In this document: in pieces, positions 1 to 9,328 of the stretch
How the letters are laid out: the number at the start of each line of letters is the position of its first letter
How positions within the stretch are numbered: position 1 is the first letter of the stretch
Assembly (NCBI GenBank): GCA_945875845.1
Contig: CAMCMB010000062.1
Span: 1-42,312, forward strand
Direction of reading: 5' to 3'
Length of the DNA: 42,312 nucleotides
From: Pirellula staleyi DSM 6068
Lineage (GTDB): Bacteria; Planctomycetota; Planctomycetia; Pirellulales; Pirellulaceae
The notes under the pieces: generated by a model
Database searches by the model: none
Told to the model about the DNA's origin: nothing
Seen by the model: the letters and a program-made list of their open reading frames with translations, nothing else
Translations under genes and position numbers: made by a program

Positions 1-150
1 CGATTCAATCCGCTTTACACGCGAACGAGTTTACTGATCTACGGGCTAACCCTCGTAAGATCGAATAGCAGCTTGCGGCGTACGACGGAAAATTTACCAA
101 CAATTGTCCCGACCACCCTTGACACAAAACAATACATAGCAGCGTGATGA

Positions 151-184
151 GTACTTTAAAGTACCGATCACGCTCCGCGTGATC
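151..184. repeat. Double palindrome with GATCACGC stem
   Basis: Two adjacent palindromes. GTACTTTAAAGTAC at 151-164 is perfect. It is followed by GATCACGC (166-173), loop TCC, and GCGTGATC (177-184), an 8-bp perfect stem. The AGCGTGATG at 141-149 just upstream echoes the same stem sequence, so the element could fold in more than one way. There is no T-run, so a classic intrinsic terminator is unlikely. From memory this resembles intergenic palindromes common in Pirellulaceae; only one copy was noticed in this window. Confidence 0.6.
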
Positions 185-189
185 TCAAA

Positions 190-231
190 TTTGCTACTTA
201 TCCTTCAATGTTTGCTACTTATCCTTCACTG
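190..231. repeat. 21-bp tandem direct repeat, two copies
   Basis: Two copies of a 21-base unit, 190-210 and 211-231, reading TTTGCTACTTATCCTTCA followed by ATG or CTG. They differ at one position. The repeat lies directly after the GATCACGC palindrome and outside any believable gene. It could be a slippage duplication or a paired protein-binding site; nothing in the sequence decides between these. Confidence 0.7.
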
Positions 232-295
232 CTTTGGTGAACCGCAGAATCCGAGAGGCCCGCTCAAGCATCCATTTGGTAGCCTTAGGGCATCT

Positions 296-442
296 CTCTA
301 AACATGTTTTCCTCGACTTTGCCCAATCCATTCCTTGCTTGGGAGGGTGAGGCTCCTGCCGAACCATGGCGTCGTAGGCTCGGCAGGAGCCTCGCCCTCC
401 CATTGGTTTCCAATGCATTCGACATTGCAAAGATGTTTAGAG
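296..442. repeat. Dispersed palindromic element, family 1, copy A
   Basis: The core is a 22-bp imperfect inverted repeat: left arm 341-362 beginning GGGAGGGTGAGGCTCCTGCC, 17-base loop, right arm 380-401 beginning TCGGCAGGAGCCTCGCCCTC, with a single mismatch. An outer pair of 10-base arms, CTCTAAACAT (296-305) and ATGTTTAGAG (433-442), makes it a nested palindrome of about 147 bp. Two other copies lie at 16877-16937 and 26224-26285. Downstream flank sequence (TTCGACAT...AAAGAT.GTTTAGAG.GGTGGCCTT) is shared with the 16877 copy, so the mobile unit is larger than the hairpin. It encodes no protein; a MITE- or REP-like non-autonomous element is inferred. Confidence 0.8.
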
Positions 443-645
443 CGGTGGCCTTAGGGTCCCGCGATGTATCGAACAAATCCCCGAACTCTCCTGATTCCGG
501 CTACATTTCACTTCGGGTTGCCTGTTGGGGTTCGTATTTTTCTTTCCACGGGTCTTTTGTACAATGAGCGACGGTTAGATCTCTTCGACCCCGCTCCCTG
601 TCGGCTCAACGCATCCGCTCAACCCAAAACGAACTGGTTTCCATA

Positions 646-1617
646 GTGCCTGCTGCTTCCGGTTCGCTAACTCAACCTGAAAAACTCGAAAACGCAATCT
701 CTTCTGAGGAACCAGCCCTTGCGGTAGTCGATCTTTGGAAAACTTACGGAACAAATCAGGCCCTTAGCGGCACATCCTTTTCCGTGAAGCAAGGTGAAAG
801 GCTAGCATTGCTTGGCCCAAATGGGGCGGGCAAGACAACTCTCATCCGTTCGATGTGTGGACGCGTAAGACCCGATCGAGGCGAAGTTCAGTTGCGTGGG
901 CGGTCGATCCGCGAGCCGGATGTATTGCAAAGAATGGGTGTTATTCCTCAAGACTTAGCCATCTATTCCGACCTGACAGCCAAGCAAAATCTTGAATGCT
1001 TCGGGCAACTGTATGGGCTGCGATCTCGGCGGCTTCGAGAACGCGTGTCCTGGGCGCTTCAATGGATTGGTCTCGAGGATCGGGCGAACGACCTAACGAG
1101 TGGTTTTTCTGGCGGAATGAAACGTCGGGTCAATATCGCCTGCGGCGTCATGCACCGACCTCAGATTTTATTGCTAGATGAACCTACAGTGGGAGTCGAT
1201 CCACAAAGTCGCCAACGCATCTTCGACATGCTGGATGAACTGAACCAAGAGGGGACGACCATTGTCCTAACGACACATCACCTGGACGAAGCGGAGACGC
1301 GTTCCGATCGAATCGTGATCATCGACCATGGCAAAGTCGTTGCCGATGGAACGCTCGAGCATCTGATCGAATCGACCATCGGCGTACAGCGTCAAGTTGC
1401 CATCGAAGCGACAGGAATTGTGACCGCTCCATCGGGACTGGAATGGGATGCGTCCCGGAATCGATTTGTTTGCTTCGTCGATAATGTTGCCGAAGAGCTG
1501 CCGCAGATTCTCGACCGTTTCCGACGCGTGGGTAGCGTCGTCACCGACCTGGAAGTTCACCAACCTAACCTACACCACGTCTTCTTGCATTTAACCGGTA
1601 AGGAGTTGCGTGAATGA
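646..1617 (+). CDS. ABC-2 type transporter, ATP-binding protein
   Basis: Predicted cytoplasmic ATPase that powers an exporter (drug, lipid or polysaccharide class). The 323-residue protein has a Walker A GPNGAGKT at residues 57-64, a Q-loop near residue 102, the ABC signature SGGMKRR at 155-161, Walker [14 protein letters not shown] at about 174-186 and an H-loop around 211. The last ~100 residues are a variable C-terminal domain as seen in many single-NBD exporters. Start is GTG at 646; the first ~25 residues precede the conserved core, so a later start is possible. It overlaps the downstream permease by 8 bases, indicating translational coupling. Family assignment is secure; substrate is unknown. 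Confidence 0.93.
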   Translation: MPAASGSLTQPEKLENAISSEEPALAVVDLWKTYGTNQALSGTSFSVKQGERLALLGPNGAGKTTLIRSMCGRVRPDRGEVQLRGRSIREPDVLQRMGVIPQDLAIYSDLTAKQNLECFGQLYGLRSRRLRERVSWALQWIGLEDRANDLTSGFSGGMKRRVNIACGVMHRPQILLLDEPTVGVDPQSRQRIFDMLDELNQEGTTIVLTTHHLDEAETRSDRIVIIDHGKVVADGTLEHLIESTIGVQRQVAIEATGIVTAPSGLEWDASRNRFVCFVDNVAEELPQILDRFRRVGSVVTDLEVHQPNLHHVFLHLTGKELRE

Positions 1618-2887
1618 CCGATCCAACAAGTTTCGCGAAGGAATGCAACGTATGATTCGGACGGTCATTCAAACTAGCTGGAGACGGTTGCGCAACAACC
1701 CCTCAGAGTTGTTCCTCACGTTTATTGTCCCTATGGTCTTTTTCAGTATCTTTGCGCTTATTTTTGGATCGAGAGATGCATCGTCCTCAACGCCCAAAAT
1801 CAAGATTGCAATCAGCAATGAATCGCCTTCGGAATTATCCGATCGATCGGTTCAACTTCTTGAGGAGCAATCGTCCCTTCGCATTTCACCGCCCAACAAA
1901 TCGAATGGTTCGAAATCGAACTCCTCCAAATCCCAGACGGTCAAGCGAGAAACGGCCCAAGATCTTGTGCGACGTGGAATGGTATCTGCGGCCGTTGTTT
2001 TTTCCGCACCCAAGAAAAGCAATCCTTCGGATGATATGTTCAAGGTCGAGATCATGACCGATTCGTTCGACCAGGTTGCCTCCCAGGTACTCGCTGCGAT
2101 CGTTCAGAAAGCGGTCATGACGGCGAACGCCGAAATTGCCAAGAAGAAACCGATCGACGCAGGAAGCGAATCGATGTCGAACGGAGTTGTATGGGCGAGA
2201 CACAACAACACAATGGGTATTGGAGCCAATTTTCCTCAGCCACCCGTGGTCGAGGTTGTCGACGTGATTGGAGGCAAAAAAGCCAATCCTGTAGTCGCCA
2301 TGTATGCCTCTGGAATTGCCGTCATGTTTTTATTGTTCAGCGCAACGACGGCGAGTGGATCGTTGCTCGAAGAACGCGAAAACTCAACCTTGGACCGGTT
2401 GCTCTGCAGTCGTCTCACCATGGATCAGCTTTTGCTTGGCAAGTGGGCTTACTTGACAATCATCGGTGCGATTCAAATGTCACTCATGTTCCTTTGGGGA
2501 GCATTGGTCTTCCGAATCGATTTGTTCAATCATCTCGAAGGTTTTGCGGCGATGACCCTGGTGACTGCGGGTGCCGCTTCCAGTTTCGCTCTGATGTTGG
2601 CTGCGATTTGCCAGTCTCGCATGCAGTTGGGGTGGGTTTCGACCATCGTCATTTTGTCGATGAGCGCCCTTGGCGGCAGCATGGTTCCAAGATACTTAAT
2701 GAGTGAAAACATCCAGCGAGTTGGCCTGTTGACCTTCAACGCCTGGGCGCTCGAAGGATACAACAAAGTCTTTTGGCGCGAGTTGCCGCTGAACGAACTC
2801 GGTATGGAATTGGCGGTGCTAACAACTTGCGGTTTTGTATTCATCGTAGCGGCTCGCATTTTCGCCGTCCGCTGGGAACGCTCATGA
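1610..2887 (+). CDS. ABC-2 type transporter, permease protein
   Basis: Membrane partner of the ATPase encoded just upstream. The 425-residue protein has one N-terminal membrane segment (about residues 36-54), a long hydrophilic extracytoplasmic region (about 60-215) rich in Ser, Lys and Asn, then five or six hydrophobic segments to the C-terminus, the ABC2_membrane_3 layout. The conserved SGSLLEERENSTLDRLL stretch after the second membrane segment is typical of ABC-2 permeases and contacts the ATPase. Start is GTG at 1610 inside the end of the ATPase gene; an ATG at 1643 is an alternative. The stop overlaps the hrpA start codon (ATGA at 2884-2887). Substrate cannot be inferred. Confidence 0.9.
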   Translation: MNDRSNKFREGMQRMIRTVIQTSWRRLRNNPSELFLTFIVPMVFFSIFALIFGSRDASSSTPKIKIAISNESPSELSDRSVQLLEEQSSLRISPPNKSNGSKSNSSKSQTVKRETAQDLVRRGMVSAAVVFSAPKKSNPSDDMFKVEIMTDSFDQVASQVLAAIVQKAVMTANAEIAKKKPIDAGSESMSNGVVWARHNNTMGIGANFPQPPVVEVVDVIGGKKANPVVAMYASGIAVMFLLFSATTASGSLLEERENSTLDRLLCSRLTMDQLLLGKWAYLTIIGAIQMSLMFLWGALVFRIDLFNHLEGFAAMTLVTAGAASSFALMLAAICQSRMQLGWVSTIVILSMSALGGSMVPRYLMSENIQRVGLLTFNAWALEGYNKVFWRELPLNELGMELAVLTTCGFVFIVAARIFAVRWERS

Positions 2888-5800
2888 GTCCAGTGTGTCC
2901 GCTTTCAGAACAGGAAGTACTCCGCCGATCCTACTTTCGATTGAAGGATCAGTGGCAACGTATAACCCGGTTGCCAGAAGGGGAGCGCAAGCAAGCCGAT
3001 ACCCAACGCTGGCATCACGCAGCCGCTCAAGCACGCGAGCAATTCGCCAGCCGTTGCAACACGAAATACACGATAGCTTACGATGCCGAACTTCCCATTT
3101 CGGCATATCGAGACAAGATCATCGATCTGCTTGTTCACCGGCAAGTCCTCGTTCTATGCGGTGAAACAGGCTCGGGCAAAAGCACGCAACTTCCAAAGCT
3201 CTGTTTGGAGGCGGGCTTTGGCAAAACCGGATGGATAGGCCATACGCAACCAAGGCGGCTCGCAGCCCGTTCGATCGCTCATCGATTGGCGGAGGAGCTC
3301 GACACCAAAGTCGGGGAAGTTGTCGGCTTCAAAGTCCGATTCAACGATCAAACTCAGAATGCGAGTTTGATCAAACTGATGACGGATGGAATCTTGTTGG
3401 CCGAGGTTCAGCGAGATCGATTTTTGGATGCATACGATTGCATCATCCTCGACGAGGCCCATGAACGGTCGCTCAATATCGACTTGTTGATGGCGTATCT
3501 GCAACGCTTGCTCCCACGTCGACCGGATCTGCGCATCGTCATTACCAGCGCGACAATTGACGCCGAACAATTCGCCAATCACTTCCAAGACGCCATTGGT
3601 CCAGCACCCATCGTAACCGTTGAGGGCCGTGGTTTTCCAGTTGAGGTGCGCTATCGAGGTGCATTGAGCGTTCGTGAATCCAACCTCTCCAACCGAGGCT
3701 CAATGGCAGCTGAGAATAGCCCCAATGCATACGATGATTTCGATTCGGTTACTCAACGCTTTTGCGATTCCGTTGACGAATTGCTTTCGGAAGGCCGCGG
3801 AGATATCCTGTCCTTCTTTGCAACCGAACGCGATATCCGCGACGCGGCCAAACAGTTGCGAGGACACTTGACCAACCGAGGGCTTCACAATTCGATCGAA
3901 GTGTTGCCGCTCTATGCAAGGCTGACAGAGGCCGAACAGCAACGGGTGTTCCAGCAGCACCGCATGCAACGTATTGTCCTAGCGACCAACGTGGCGGAAA
4001 GCTCCATCACCGTCCCTGGTATCCGATACGTTATCGACACCGGAACAGCCCGTATCTCGCGATTCGCCGCCAAGAGCAAAGTCCAACGACTCCCCATCGA
4101 ACCCATCTCCCAAGCCTCATGCAACCAGCGCTCGGGCCGTTGTGGTCGCCTGGGGCCCGGTATTGCCATCCGTTTGTACGATGAGTCGGATTTCTTGTCG
4201 CGGTCTGCGTTTGCAAGCCCCGAGATACGCCGTAGTGATTTGGCGTCGACGATCGTGCACATCAAATCCCTCGGCATTGACGACATTGAATCGCTTCCTT
4301 GGCTTGACCCACCCCGCCCCGATGCGGTGCGCGAAGGCATGAATGTCCTGCGTGAGCTTTCCGCAATTGATGAAACAGAACGACTGACGGAGACTGGCCG
4401 CAAGCTTGCTAGATGGCCGGTGGATCCTCGCGTCGGTCGCATCCTTATCGAGGCCGAGCGCAATGGCTGCCTCAACGATGCGCTCATCATTGCGGCTGCG
4501 ATGGAGACGCAAGATCCCCGCGTTCGGCCACCGGAAAAAGCCGCATCTGCCGACGAAGCACATCAAAAGTTTCGCGATCCTACTAGCGATTTTCTATCGT
4601 TCCTGCGAATCTGGGATTTCTATCATAAGCTTCGAGAGCAACTCGGTCGGTCACGCTTAGAAAAGGCTTGCCGCGACTCCTTTCTCTCGCTCGTTCGAAT
4701 GCGAGAGTGGGCAGATGTGCATCGCCAATTGCTTGAACAATGCAAGGAAATGAACTTGAGCGTTGGTAAGCGAAAAGCGCACTTGCCTGAGATAACTCTC
4801 CCCGAAGTCAACCCAAGGAACGTTCCAAAACAACGCGTTGCACCGAATCAAACTTCGCCAACTCGCGAATCATTGCAGCCGCCGGTAGTCAAAGGTCTAC
4901 CGGACGGGTATGAGTCGTTGCATTCCGCGCTGCTAAGTGGCCTTCTGTCGAATATTTCGATGCTTGAGGATGTTGGGAAGTACAAAGGAGCCCAAGGTCT
5001 CGAGGTCAATATCTGGCCAGGGTCCGGTCTTAAGCAAAGTCGCTCCAAGTGGATCGTTGCAGGCGAGTTGATCGAAACCACACAGCGTTATGCGCGCATG
5101 GTCGCTCGAATCGAGCTGGACTGGATCGAGCGATTAGCCCAGCACTTGATCAAATACAGTTTCGACGAACCCCACTTCAGCCAGAAACAAGGGAGTGCAC
5201 TCGTCGTGCGGCGAGGCACACTCTATGGATTGCCCGTCTCGCCTCGCGTCTCTGTGCCCCTGGCACCCATCGATCCGGCCATGGCTCGCAAGTTGCTGAT
5301 CGAACAGGGGCTTGCCGAAAACGAACTTGTTTCGCGAGCCAAGTTTTGGCAGCACAACCAATTGTTTCTTGAACAAGTGAAGGAACTTGGGGATAAAACG
5401 AGGCGCCGAGATTTGGTGATTGATACCTATGTGTTGACCGATTTTTATCGGGCATGCATTCCTGCGTTTGTAGTAGATCGGGTAACCCTCGAAAAATGGG
5501 ACCGTACGCTTTCCGCACCTGCAAAAGACAAGTCTTCGGTCAATCTATCGCAAGGTGAATTGGTTAAGTCTCCCTATTTAAGTTGGGAATCCCTCGCGGT
5601 TGATCTGGATCGACAAGAGGTGGAGGAACAGTATCCTGAGAAACTCGTCATGGGCGTCAGTCAATTGCCGCTTCGCTATCGCTACGAGCCGGGCGATCCA
5701 GCAGACGGTGTCAGCCTGGTCGTGCCGCAGTCGATCGTACATCAGTTGCATCACGAACGCCTGGAATGGCTCGTCCCAGGTTTGCTTGAGGAAAAGCTGG

Positions 5801-7104
5801 CGTGTCTGATCAAATCGTTGCCGAAGCGTTTGCGACGCCAATTGGTTCCGGTGCCGGACACCGTCAATCAATTGCTACCGAAGTTGATTCAAAAGCAGCA
5901 ACAGCAGGCCCCTTTCTGGAAATCGCTGTGCGAACTCTTGTCCGAGTTCATTCGTGAACCGGTCAAACAGTCGGACTTCGACTTGCAAAGCGTGCCCGAG
6001 CATTTGCGAATGCGGGTTGAGTTGGTGGATGACAAGGGTACGCCCATTCAATCGAGCCGGGATTTGGTCGATCTTCAGCAATCCCAGATGGCAACGGCAG
6101 CAGCCGCAATTTCGACCATGAGTGTTGATCAAAGGACCAAGTACGAGTGGTCGCGTACTTCGCTGGAGACTTGGGATATCGAGACTCTGCCCAAGTCGGT
6201 CGTCGAACTCCGTGGCGGTGTGCGGATGAATCGATTTCCAACCTTGGTGATAGATAAGGACAAGATCCGAACGGAGTTGGTGGATCATGAGGTCTTTGCG
6301 GAACAATTGTTTCGAAGGGGAATGACGACTCTTTTTGCAAGGATCGAACGGCGCGAAATTCGAAGTCAGATTCAATTCTTGCCTCAGTGGTCCTCGTGTT
6401 CGCTTTGGTTATCGGATCGTTATGCGGGGGATCGGTTGCGAGAGCTGGTTGGAGATTTGATCGCGCGCCTAGCTTTCCTCGATACGAATTGGGCGAGCGA
6501 GCAACTCTTACCTGTGTTTCGCACGCGTGTGGAGTTCGATATCAGTCGGTTGAAACGACTCGAGCGGATCGCGGGCGCGGCAGCCGAGGTGGGGCGCTGG
6601 TTACCTCGCTTTGCGGAGGCCAACCACAAAGTGCGTTCGCTTTTGGAACGGTCGCCGGCCAGTTGGTCTACCAATGTCCAATCGGTTCGAGGACAACTCG
6701 CGGCCTTATTTGATGAATCGCTTTCTTACTTGACACCTTGGTGCTTCGTCCGCGAAATACCCCGGTTTTTGCAAGCGGTGGCCGTCCGACTGGAGCGGTT
6801 GAAAACGGTTGGGCCCATCAAAGATTTGGAATTGGATGCAAGTGTGTCTCGATATTGGCAAGACTACCTTGAGAAGCTTGCAAGAGCACAGCCACCCCAA
6901 ACGGTCATGCAATTCATCCCAATCTCGAATGGGACGAGACTCGAAGCGACCGGCAAGCTGTTAGAATATCGATGGCTGATTGAGGAACTGAGAGTTTCGC
7001 TGCATGCACAGCAGCTAGGCACTCGCGTGAGTGTTTCTCCCAAGCGGTTGGACAAACTGGAAATCGATTGCAAATCGTCAGCTGAGTTCCTCAGAGAGCG
7101 GTAA
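2884..7104 (+). CDS. hrpA: ATP-dependent RNA helicase HrpA
   Basis: DEAH-box RNA helicase, 1406 residues from ATG 2884. The frame is open further upstream, but that part overlaps the permease and shows no homology; the ATGA overlap supports this start. Motifs from the N-terminus: Walker A GETGSGKST (93-101), DEAH (190-193), SAT (222-224), the motif VI region QRSGRCGR, a helicase-associated (HA2) region with SLPWLDPPRPDAV, then the long C-terminal part (DUF3418-like) that separates HrpA from shorter DEAH helicases. E. coli HrpA, which acts on ribosomes and mRNA, is of similar length. The last 27 bases overlap the end of the convergent scpB gene, and no terminator lies between them. Grouping with an ABC exporter is not explained by function. 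Confidence 0.95.
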   Translation: MSPVCPLSEQEVLRRSYFRLKDQWQRITRLPEGERKQADTQRWHHAAAQAREQFASRCNTKYTIAYDAELPISAYRDKIIDLLVHRQVLVLCGETGSGKSTQLPKLCLEAGFGKTGWIGHTQPRRLAARSIAHRLAEELDTKVGEVVGFKVRFNDQTQNASLIKLMTDGILLAEVQRDRFLDAYDCIILDEAHERSLNIDLLMAYLQRLLPRRPDLRIVITSATIDAEQFANHFQDAIGPAPIVTVEGRGFPVEVRYRGALSVRESNLSNRGSMAAENSPNAYDDFDSVTQRFCDSVDELLSEGRGDILSFFATERDIRDAAKQLRGHLTNRGLHNSIEVLPLYARLTEAEQQRVFQQHRMQRIVLATNVAESSITVPGIRYVIDTGTARISRFAAKSKVQRLPIEPISQASCNQRSGRCGRLGPGIAIRLYDESDFLSRSAFASPEIRRSDLASTIVHIKSLGIDDIESLPWLDPPRPDAVREGMNVLRELSAIDETERLTETGRKLARWPVDPRVGRILIEAERNGCLNDALIIAAAMETQDPRVRPPEKAASADEAHQKFRDPTSDFLSFLRIWDFYHKLREQLGRSRLEKACRDSFLSLVRMREWADVHRQLLEQCKEMNLSVGKRKAHLPEITLPEVNPRNVPKQRVAPNQTSPTRESLQPPVVKGLPDGYESLHSALLSGLLSNISMLEDVGKYKGAQGLEVNIWPGSGLKQSRSKWIVAGELIETTQRYARMVARIELDWIERLAQHLIKYSFDEPHFSQKQGSALVVRRGTLYGLPVSPRVSVPLAPIDPAMARKLLIEQGLAENELVSRAKFWQHNQLFLEQVKELGDKTRRRDLVIDTYVLTDFYRACIPAFVVDRVTLEKWDRTLSAPAKDKSSVNLSQGELVKSPYLSWESLAVDLDRQEVEEQYPEKLVMGVSQLPLRYRYEPGDPADGVSLVVPQSIVHQLHHERLEWLVPGLLEEKLACLIKSLPKRLRRQLVPVPDTVNQLLPKLIQKQQQQAPFWKSLCELLSEFIREPVKQSDFDLQSVPEHLRMRVELVDDKGTPIQSSRDLVDLQQSQMATAAAAISTMSVDQRTKYEWSRTSLETWDIETLPKSVVELRGGVRMNRFPTLVIDKDKIRTELVDHEVFAEQLFRRGMTTLFARIERREIRSQIQFLPQWSSCSLWLSDRYAGDRLRELVGDLIARLAFLDTNWASEQLLPVFRTRVEFDISRLKRLERIAGAAAEVGRWLPRFAEANHKVRSLLERSPASWSTNVQSVRGQLAALFDESLSYLTPWCFVREIPRFLQAVAVRLERLKTVGPIKDLELDASVSRYWQDYLEKLARAQPPQTVMQFIPISNGTRLEATGKLLEYRWLIEELRVSLHAQQLGTRVSVSPKRLDKLEIDCKSSAEFLRER

Positions 7105-7884
7105 ATCTTGTAGCGATTCGAGTCCGATAATTTCTAAAAAACGGTCGGTGGTAAAATACTGTGAGGGCGAACCCGTATCGTCAGGTGATTTCTCCACTTT
7201 CAACAAGCCCTTTCGGACAAGCAAGCTCAGCATATTTGCGGCGGGCTGATTCCATTGCTCTTCGAGCGCATCGCGTGTGATGCCAGGTTGATACGCAACC
7301 AACGCGAGGCAGTCGATCGCAGCTTGTGTCAGTTGCGTCTCTTTGACTTTGCCATAGAACCGATCTCGAGTCAAATGCATGTCGGAGACTAACTGCATCC
7401 GAAAACCTCCGAGCTCGCGAACGATCTCGACAACATATCCATGTTCTCGATAAAGCCTATTCAGTTTATCGATCGACAAGTCGAGTTCGGCCGCTGTGAC
7501 TCCTCGAAACATTTCCATCAATTTGACAATGGATAGCGGTTGATTGTTGCTTGAACCAAGGAACAGCATGGCTTCGAGAATCGATTCCGGTGTCACGGGA
7601 ATTCCATCGGACTCATCGACGATTGGTGCGGAAAGCATTTGCTCTCGGGGTGATGTCGTCGGGGCGTCGGCATCCAACGGTCCATTCACTCCAGTCGAAA
7701 CAAGTTGACTCGAATCCGTTGCTGGGGATGTCGTTTGCCCAAGGGCATGTGCGTAAGCCGTACCGAGTTCTTCTAGCGAGAACCCTTCTGAATCCTCATC
7801 GATGACCTCATCGAAATCATTGGGTTCAACTCGTGTTACGCCCTTGCTACCGAACATTAAGCTTGAGTCCTCGTCGACATGCAT
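7078..7884 (-). CDS. scpB: Segregation and condensation protein ScpB
   Basis: Kleisin-associated subunit of the SMC-ScpAB condensin; it binds ScpA and helps chromosome organisation and segregation. The core carries the family pattern: ILEAMLFLGS at the start of the first winged helix, QLTQAAIDCLALVAYQPGIT in the middle, and the second winged helix ending with QYFTTDRFLEIIGL. An acidic extension of about 85 residues precedes the core, making it longer (268 residues) than the usual ~200. Start ATG 7884 is chosen because it has a nearby GAGG and clears the upstream gene's stop; ATG 7857 and TTG 7929 are alternatives. It is the third gene of an HtrA / HtrA-like / scpB run. scpA is not in the window. 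Confidence 0.88.
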   Translation of the reverse strand: MHVDEDSSLMFGSKGVTRVEPNDFDEVIDEDSEGFSLEELGTAYAHALGQTTSPATDSSQLVSTGVNGPLDADAPTTSPREQMLSAPIVDESDGIPVTPESILEAMLFLGSSNNQPLSIVKLMEMFRGVTAAELDLSIDKLNRLYREHGYVVEIVRELGGFRMQLVSDMHLTRDRFYGKVKETQLTQAAIDCLALVAYQPGITRDALEEQWNQPAANMLSLLVRKGLLKVEKSPDDTGSPSQYFTTDRFLEIIGLESLQDLPLSEELS

Positions 7885-7900
7885 CCAACCTCGAAAGTCT

Positions 7901-9241
7901 CTATGGACGAAGGACTGCGTTTGGAGCAACGACTTCTGGTTTCAGCGCTTCGATGGAGATACCGGCCGGAACCGAAGTTGGCAAACCAAATGCGTTAGTG
8001 GGTGGTGCTTGCCGAGAAGCCTGTACCACGTTGGAGTTGTTCGACGACGGATTTCCAATAGCCGAACTGAGCATATCGGCGATGGCAGGAGCAAGGGTCT
8101 TAGCGGGGATGGCGTACGACGAGACGCGTCCAGCTCTGGCGATATTGATTCCGACGACGTTTCCGTGGATATCGATGACGGGTCCACCGCACTGATTCGG
8201 AGCAAGGACGGAATCGTGCTGAATCACTTTCTGAAAACCAGTCGCGCGGGCACTGATTTCGCCGTTGACTTCCATTTCGGTTGGATCGAGAAGCGCGTGG
8301 TTGAGATCCATCATCTGGGCCGTCAAGGATTCGGTGGTTCCTTCGCGTTGGATGCCAACATCCACGCGTTGTCCGGCGGCCAGACCACCGAGTCGATCTA
8401 GAACTTCCTTACGTGTTATGAGTGCATCCCCGTTGATTCGGTGAATCACGTCCCCCGTTCGGACACCGGCTCGATCGGCTCCACTGCCTTCGATGACTCC
8501 TTCGACTAACGCACCTTTCTCACTTGCGGGTGGCTCGCCCAAGGTCACACCAAGCACGGCTCGTTCGCGAGGCACGTTTCTGCTAGAAACACTTAATACT
8601 CCAATGGCGACCGGCAGATTCCGATTGTCGGAACTTATCAGCCAACCGCCTACAGGAACTTCGGCACGTGTATCCCAAGAGATGACAGGAAGGCCGATTC
8701 GTTCGATTTTGATAAGTGCTAAATCCAGGTCAGTCCGACGCGTTTTAACCATCCCTTCGGCCTTCGAACCGTCGAACAATCGAACGTCGATCTTGCCATC
8801 CGGAACTTCGCTCGATTTGGTAACAATCCAGCCATCGACGGAAACAGTGGCACCGAGAGCGATTTGCCGGTTTTTTTCGAGGATCTGAACGGTGGACTTC
8901 CAGTGATCGCCGACCGATTCACGAAAGGCTTTCAGGGTCGCGTACTGGTTACGCTGATTCGCTCGATTGCTACCGTCGTTCGATTCTCGACCAAATCGAG
9001 AGTTTCCTCGCTGCTGAATCAACCGGGATTTGGTCTCGGATTCCGAGTCTACGTTCTGCTCGGAGAGTTCGTCCGTTCGGGCAGACTCATCATGATCTCG
9101 TGGCACATCGGTGAAGGACCAAAATTCCTCGATGGAATGAGCAGAATTCAAAAGATCTCGAGTTGGATTACCCGAGCTAGCGTAGGTTACAACGCTAGCC
9201 GCGACGGTTCCGCCAACAATCCATGAGAGCCAATTCTTCAT
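7901..9241 (-). CDS. HtrA-like pseudoprotease with PDZ domain inserted inside the trypsin fold
   Basis: 446 residues. The N-terminus has an uncleaved-anchor-like hydrophobic stretch (about 7-22), then a charged linker to ~100. The trypsin-like fold begins near 115. Where HtrA has TAAHV this protein has TKSSEV (141-146), so the catalytic His is absent. The Asp region DLDLALIKI (171-179) is preserved. Where HtrA has GNSGGP this protein has NQCGGP (349-354), Cys replacing Ser. A PDZ domain (about 229-312, with GSGADRAGVRTGDVI) lies between the Asp and Cys motifs rather than after the protease domain; the fold then resumes with IQHDSVLAPNQCGGP and ends IARAGRVSSYAIP. A Pro/Ser/Asn-rich tail follows. 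It lies 87 bases downstream of an intact HtrA homologue. A scaffold or regulatory role is inferred; cysteine-based catalysis without the His is unlikely. Confidence 0.85.
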   Translation of the reverse strand: MKNWLSWIVGGTVAASVVTYASSGNPTRDLLNSAHSIEEFWSFTDVPRDHDESARTDELSEQNVDSESETKSRLIQQRGNSRFGRESNDGSNRANQRNQYATLKAFRESVGDHWKSTVQILEKNRQIALGATVSVDGWIVTKSSEVPDGKIDVRLFDGSKAEGMVKTRRTDLDLALIKIERIGLPVISWDTRAEVPVGGWLISSDNRNLPVAIGVLSVSSRNVPRERAVLGVTLGEPPASEKGALVEGVIEGSGADRAGVRTGDVIHRINGDALITRKEVLDRLGGLAAGQRVDVGIQREGTTESLTAQMMDLNHALLDPTEMEVNGEISARATGFQKVIQHDSVLAPNQCGGPVIDIHGNVVGINIARAGRVSSYAIPAKTLAPAIADMLSSAIGNPSSNNSNVVQASRQAPPTNAFGLPTSVPAGISIEALKPEVVAPNAVLRP

Positions 9242-9328
9242 CTGGGCTTGCCTTCGGTTGCTTAAAAACTATTTGTGGAAGTGACCATTATAGTCATAGA
9301 TAGTCCGACAATGGAAACACTTTGTATT

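Larger units (their letters stand above)
1..645. other. Leading intergenic stretch, no complete gene
   Basis: No full-length gene is convincing here. Frame 1 is open from the window edge to a TGA at 145-147 (48 codons), so the tail of a gene starting outside the window is possible, but the peptide is not recognised. The rest is dominated by palindromes (151-184 and 296-442) and a 21-base tandem duplication (190-231). Short open frames across 215-567 on both strands are translations of the palindromic repeat and are not believed to be genes. The promoter of the ABC transporter operon that starts at 646 should lie in the last 200 bases, but no clear -35/-10 pair was identified. Confidence 0.6.

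Noticed and set aside
304-567. Short open frames on both strands around the first palindrome
   Set aside because: They translate the GGGAGGG palindrome; peptides containing GEAPAEP or GRSLALP arise from this repeat at each copy and have no gene-like start.
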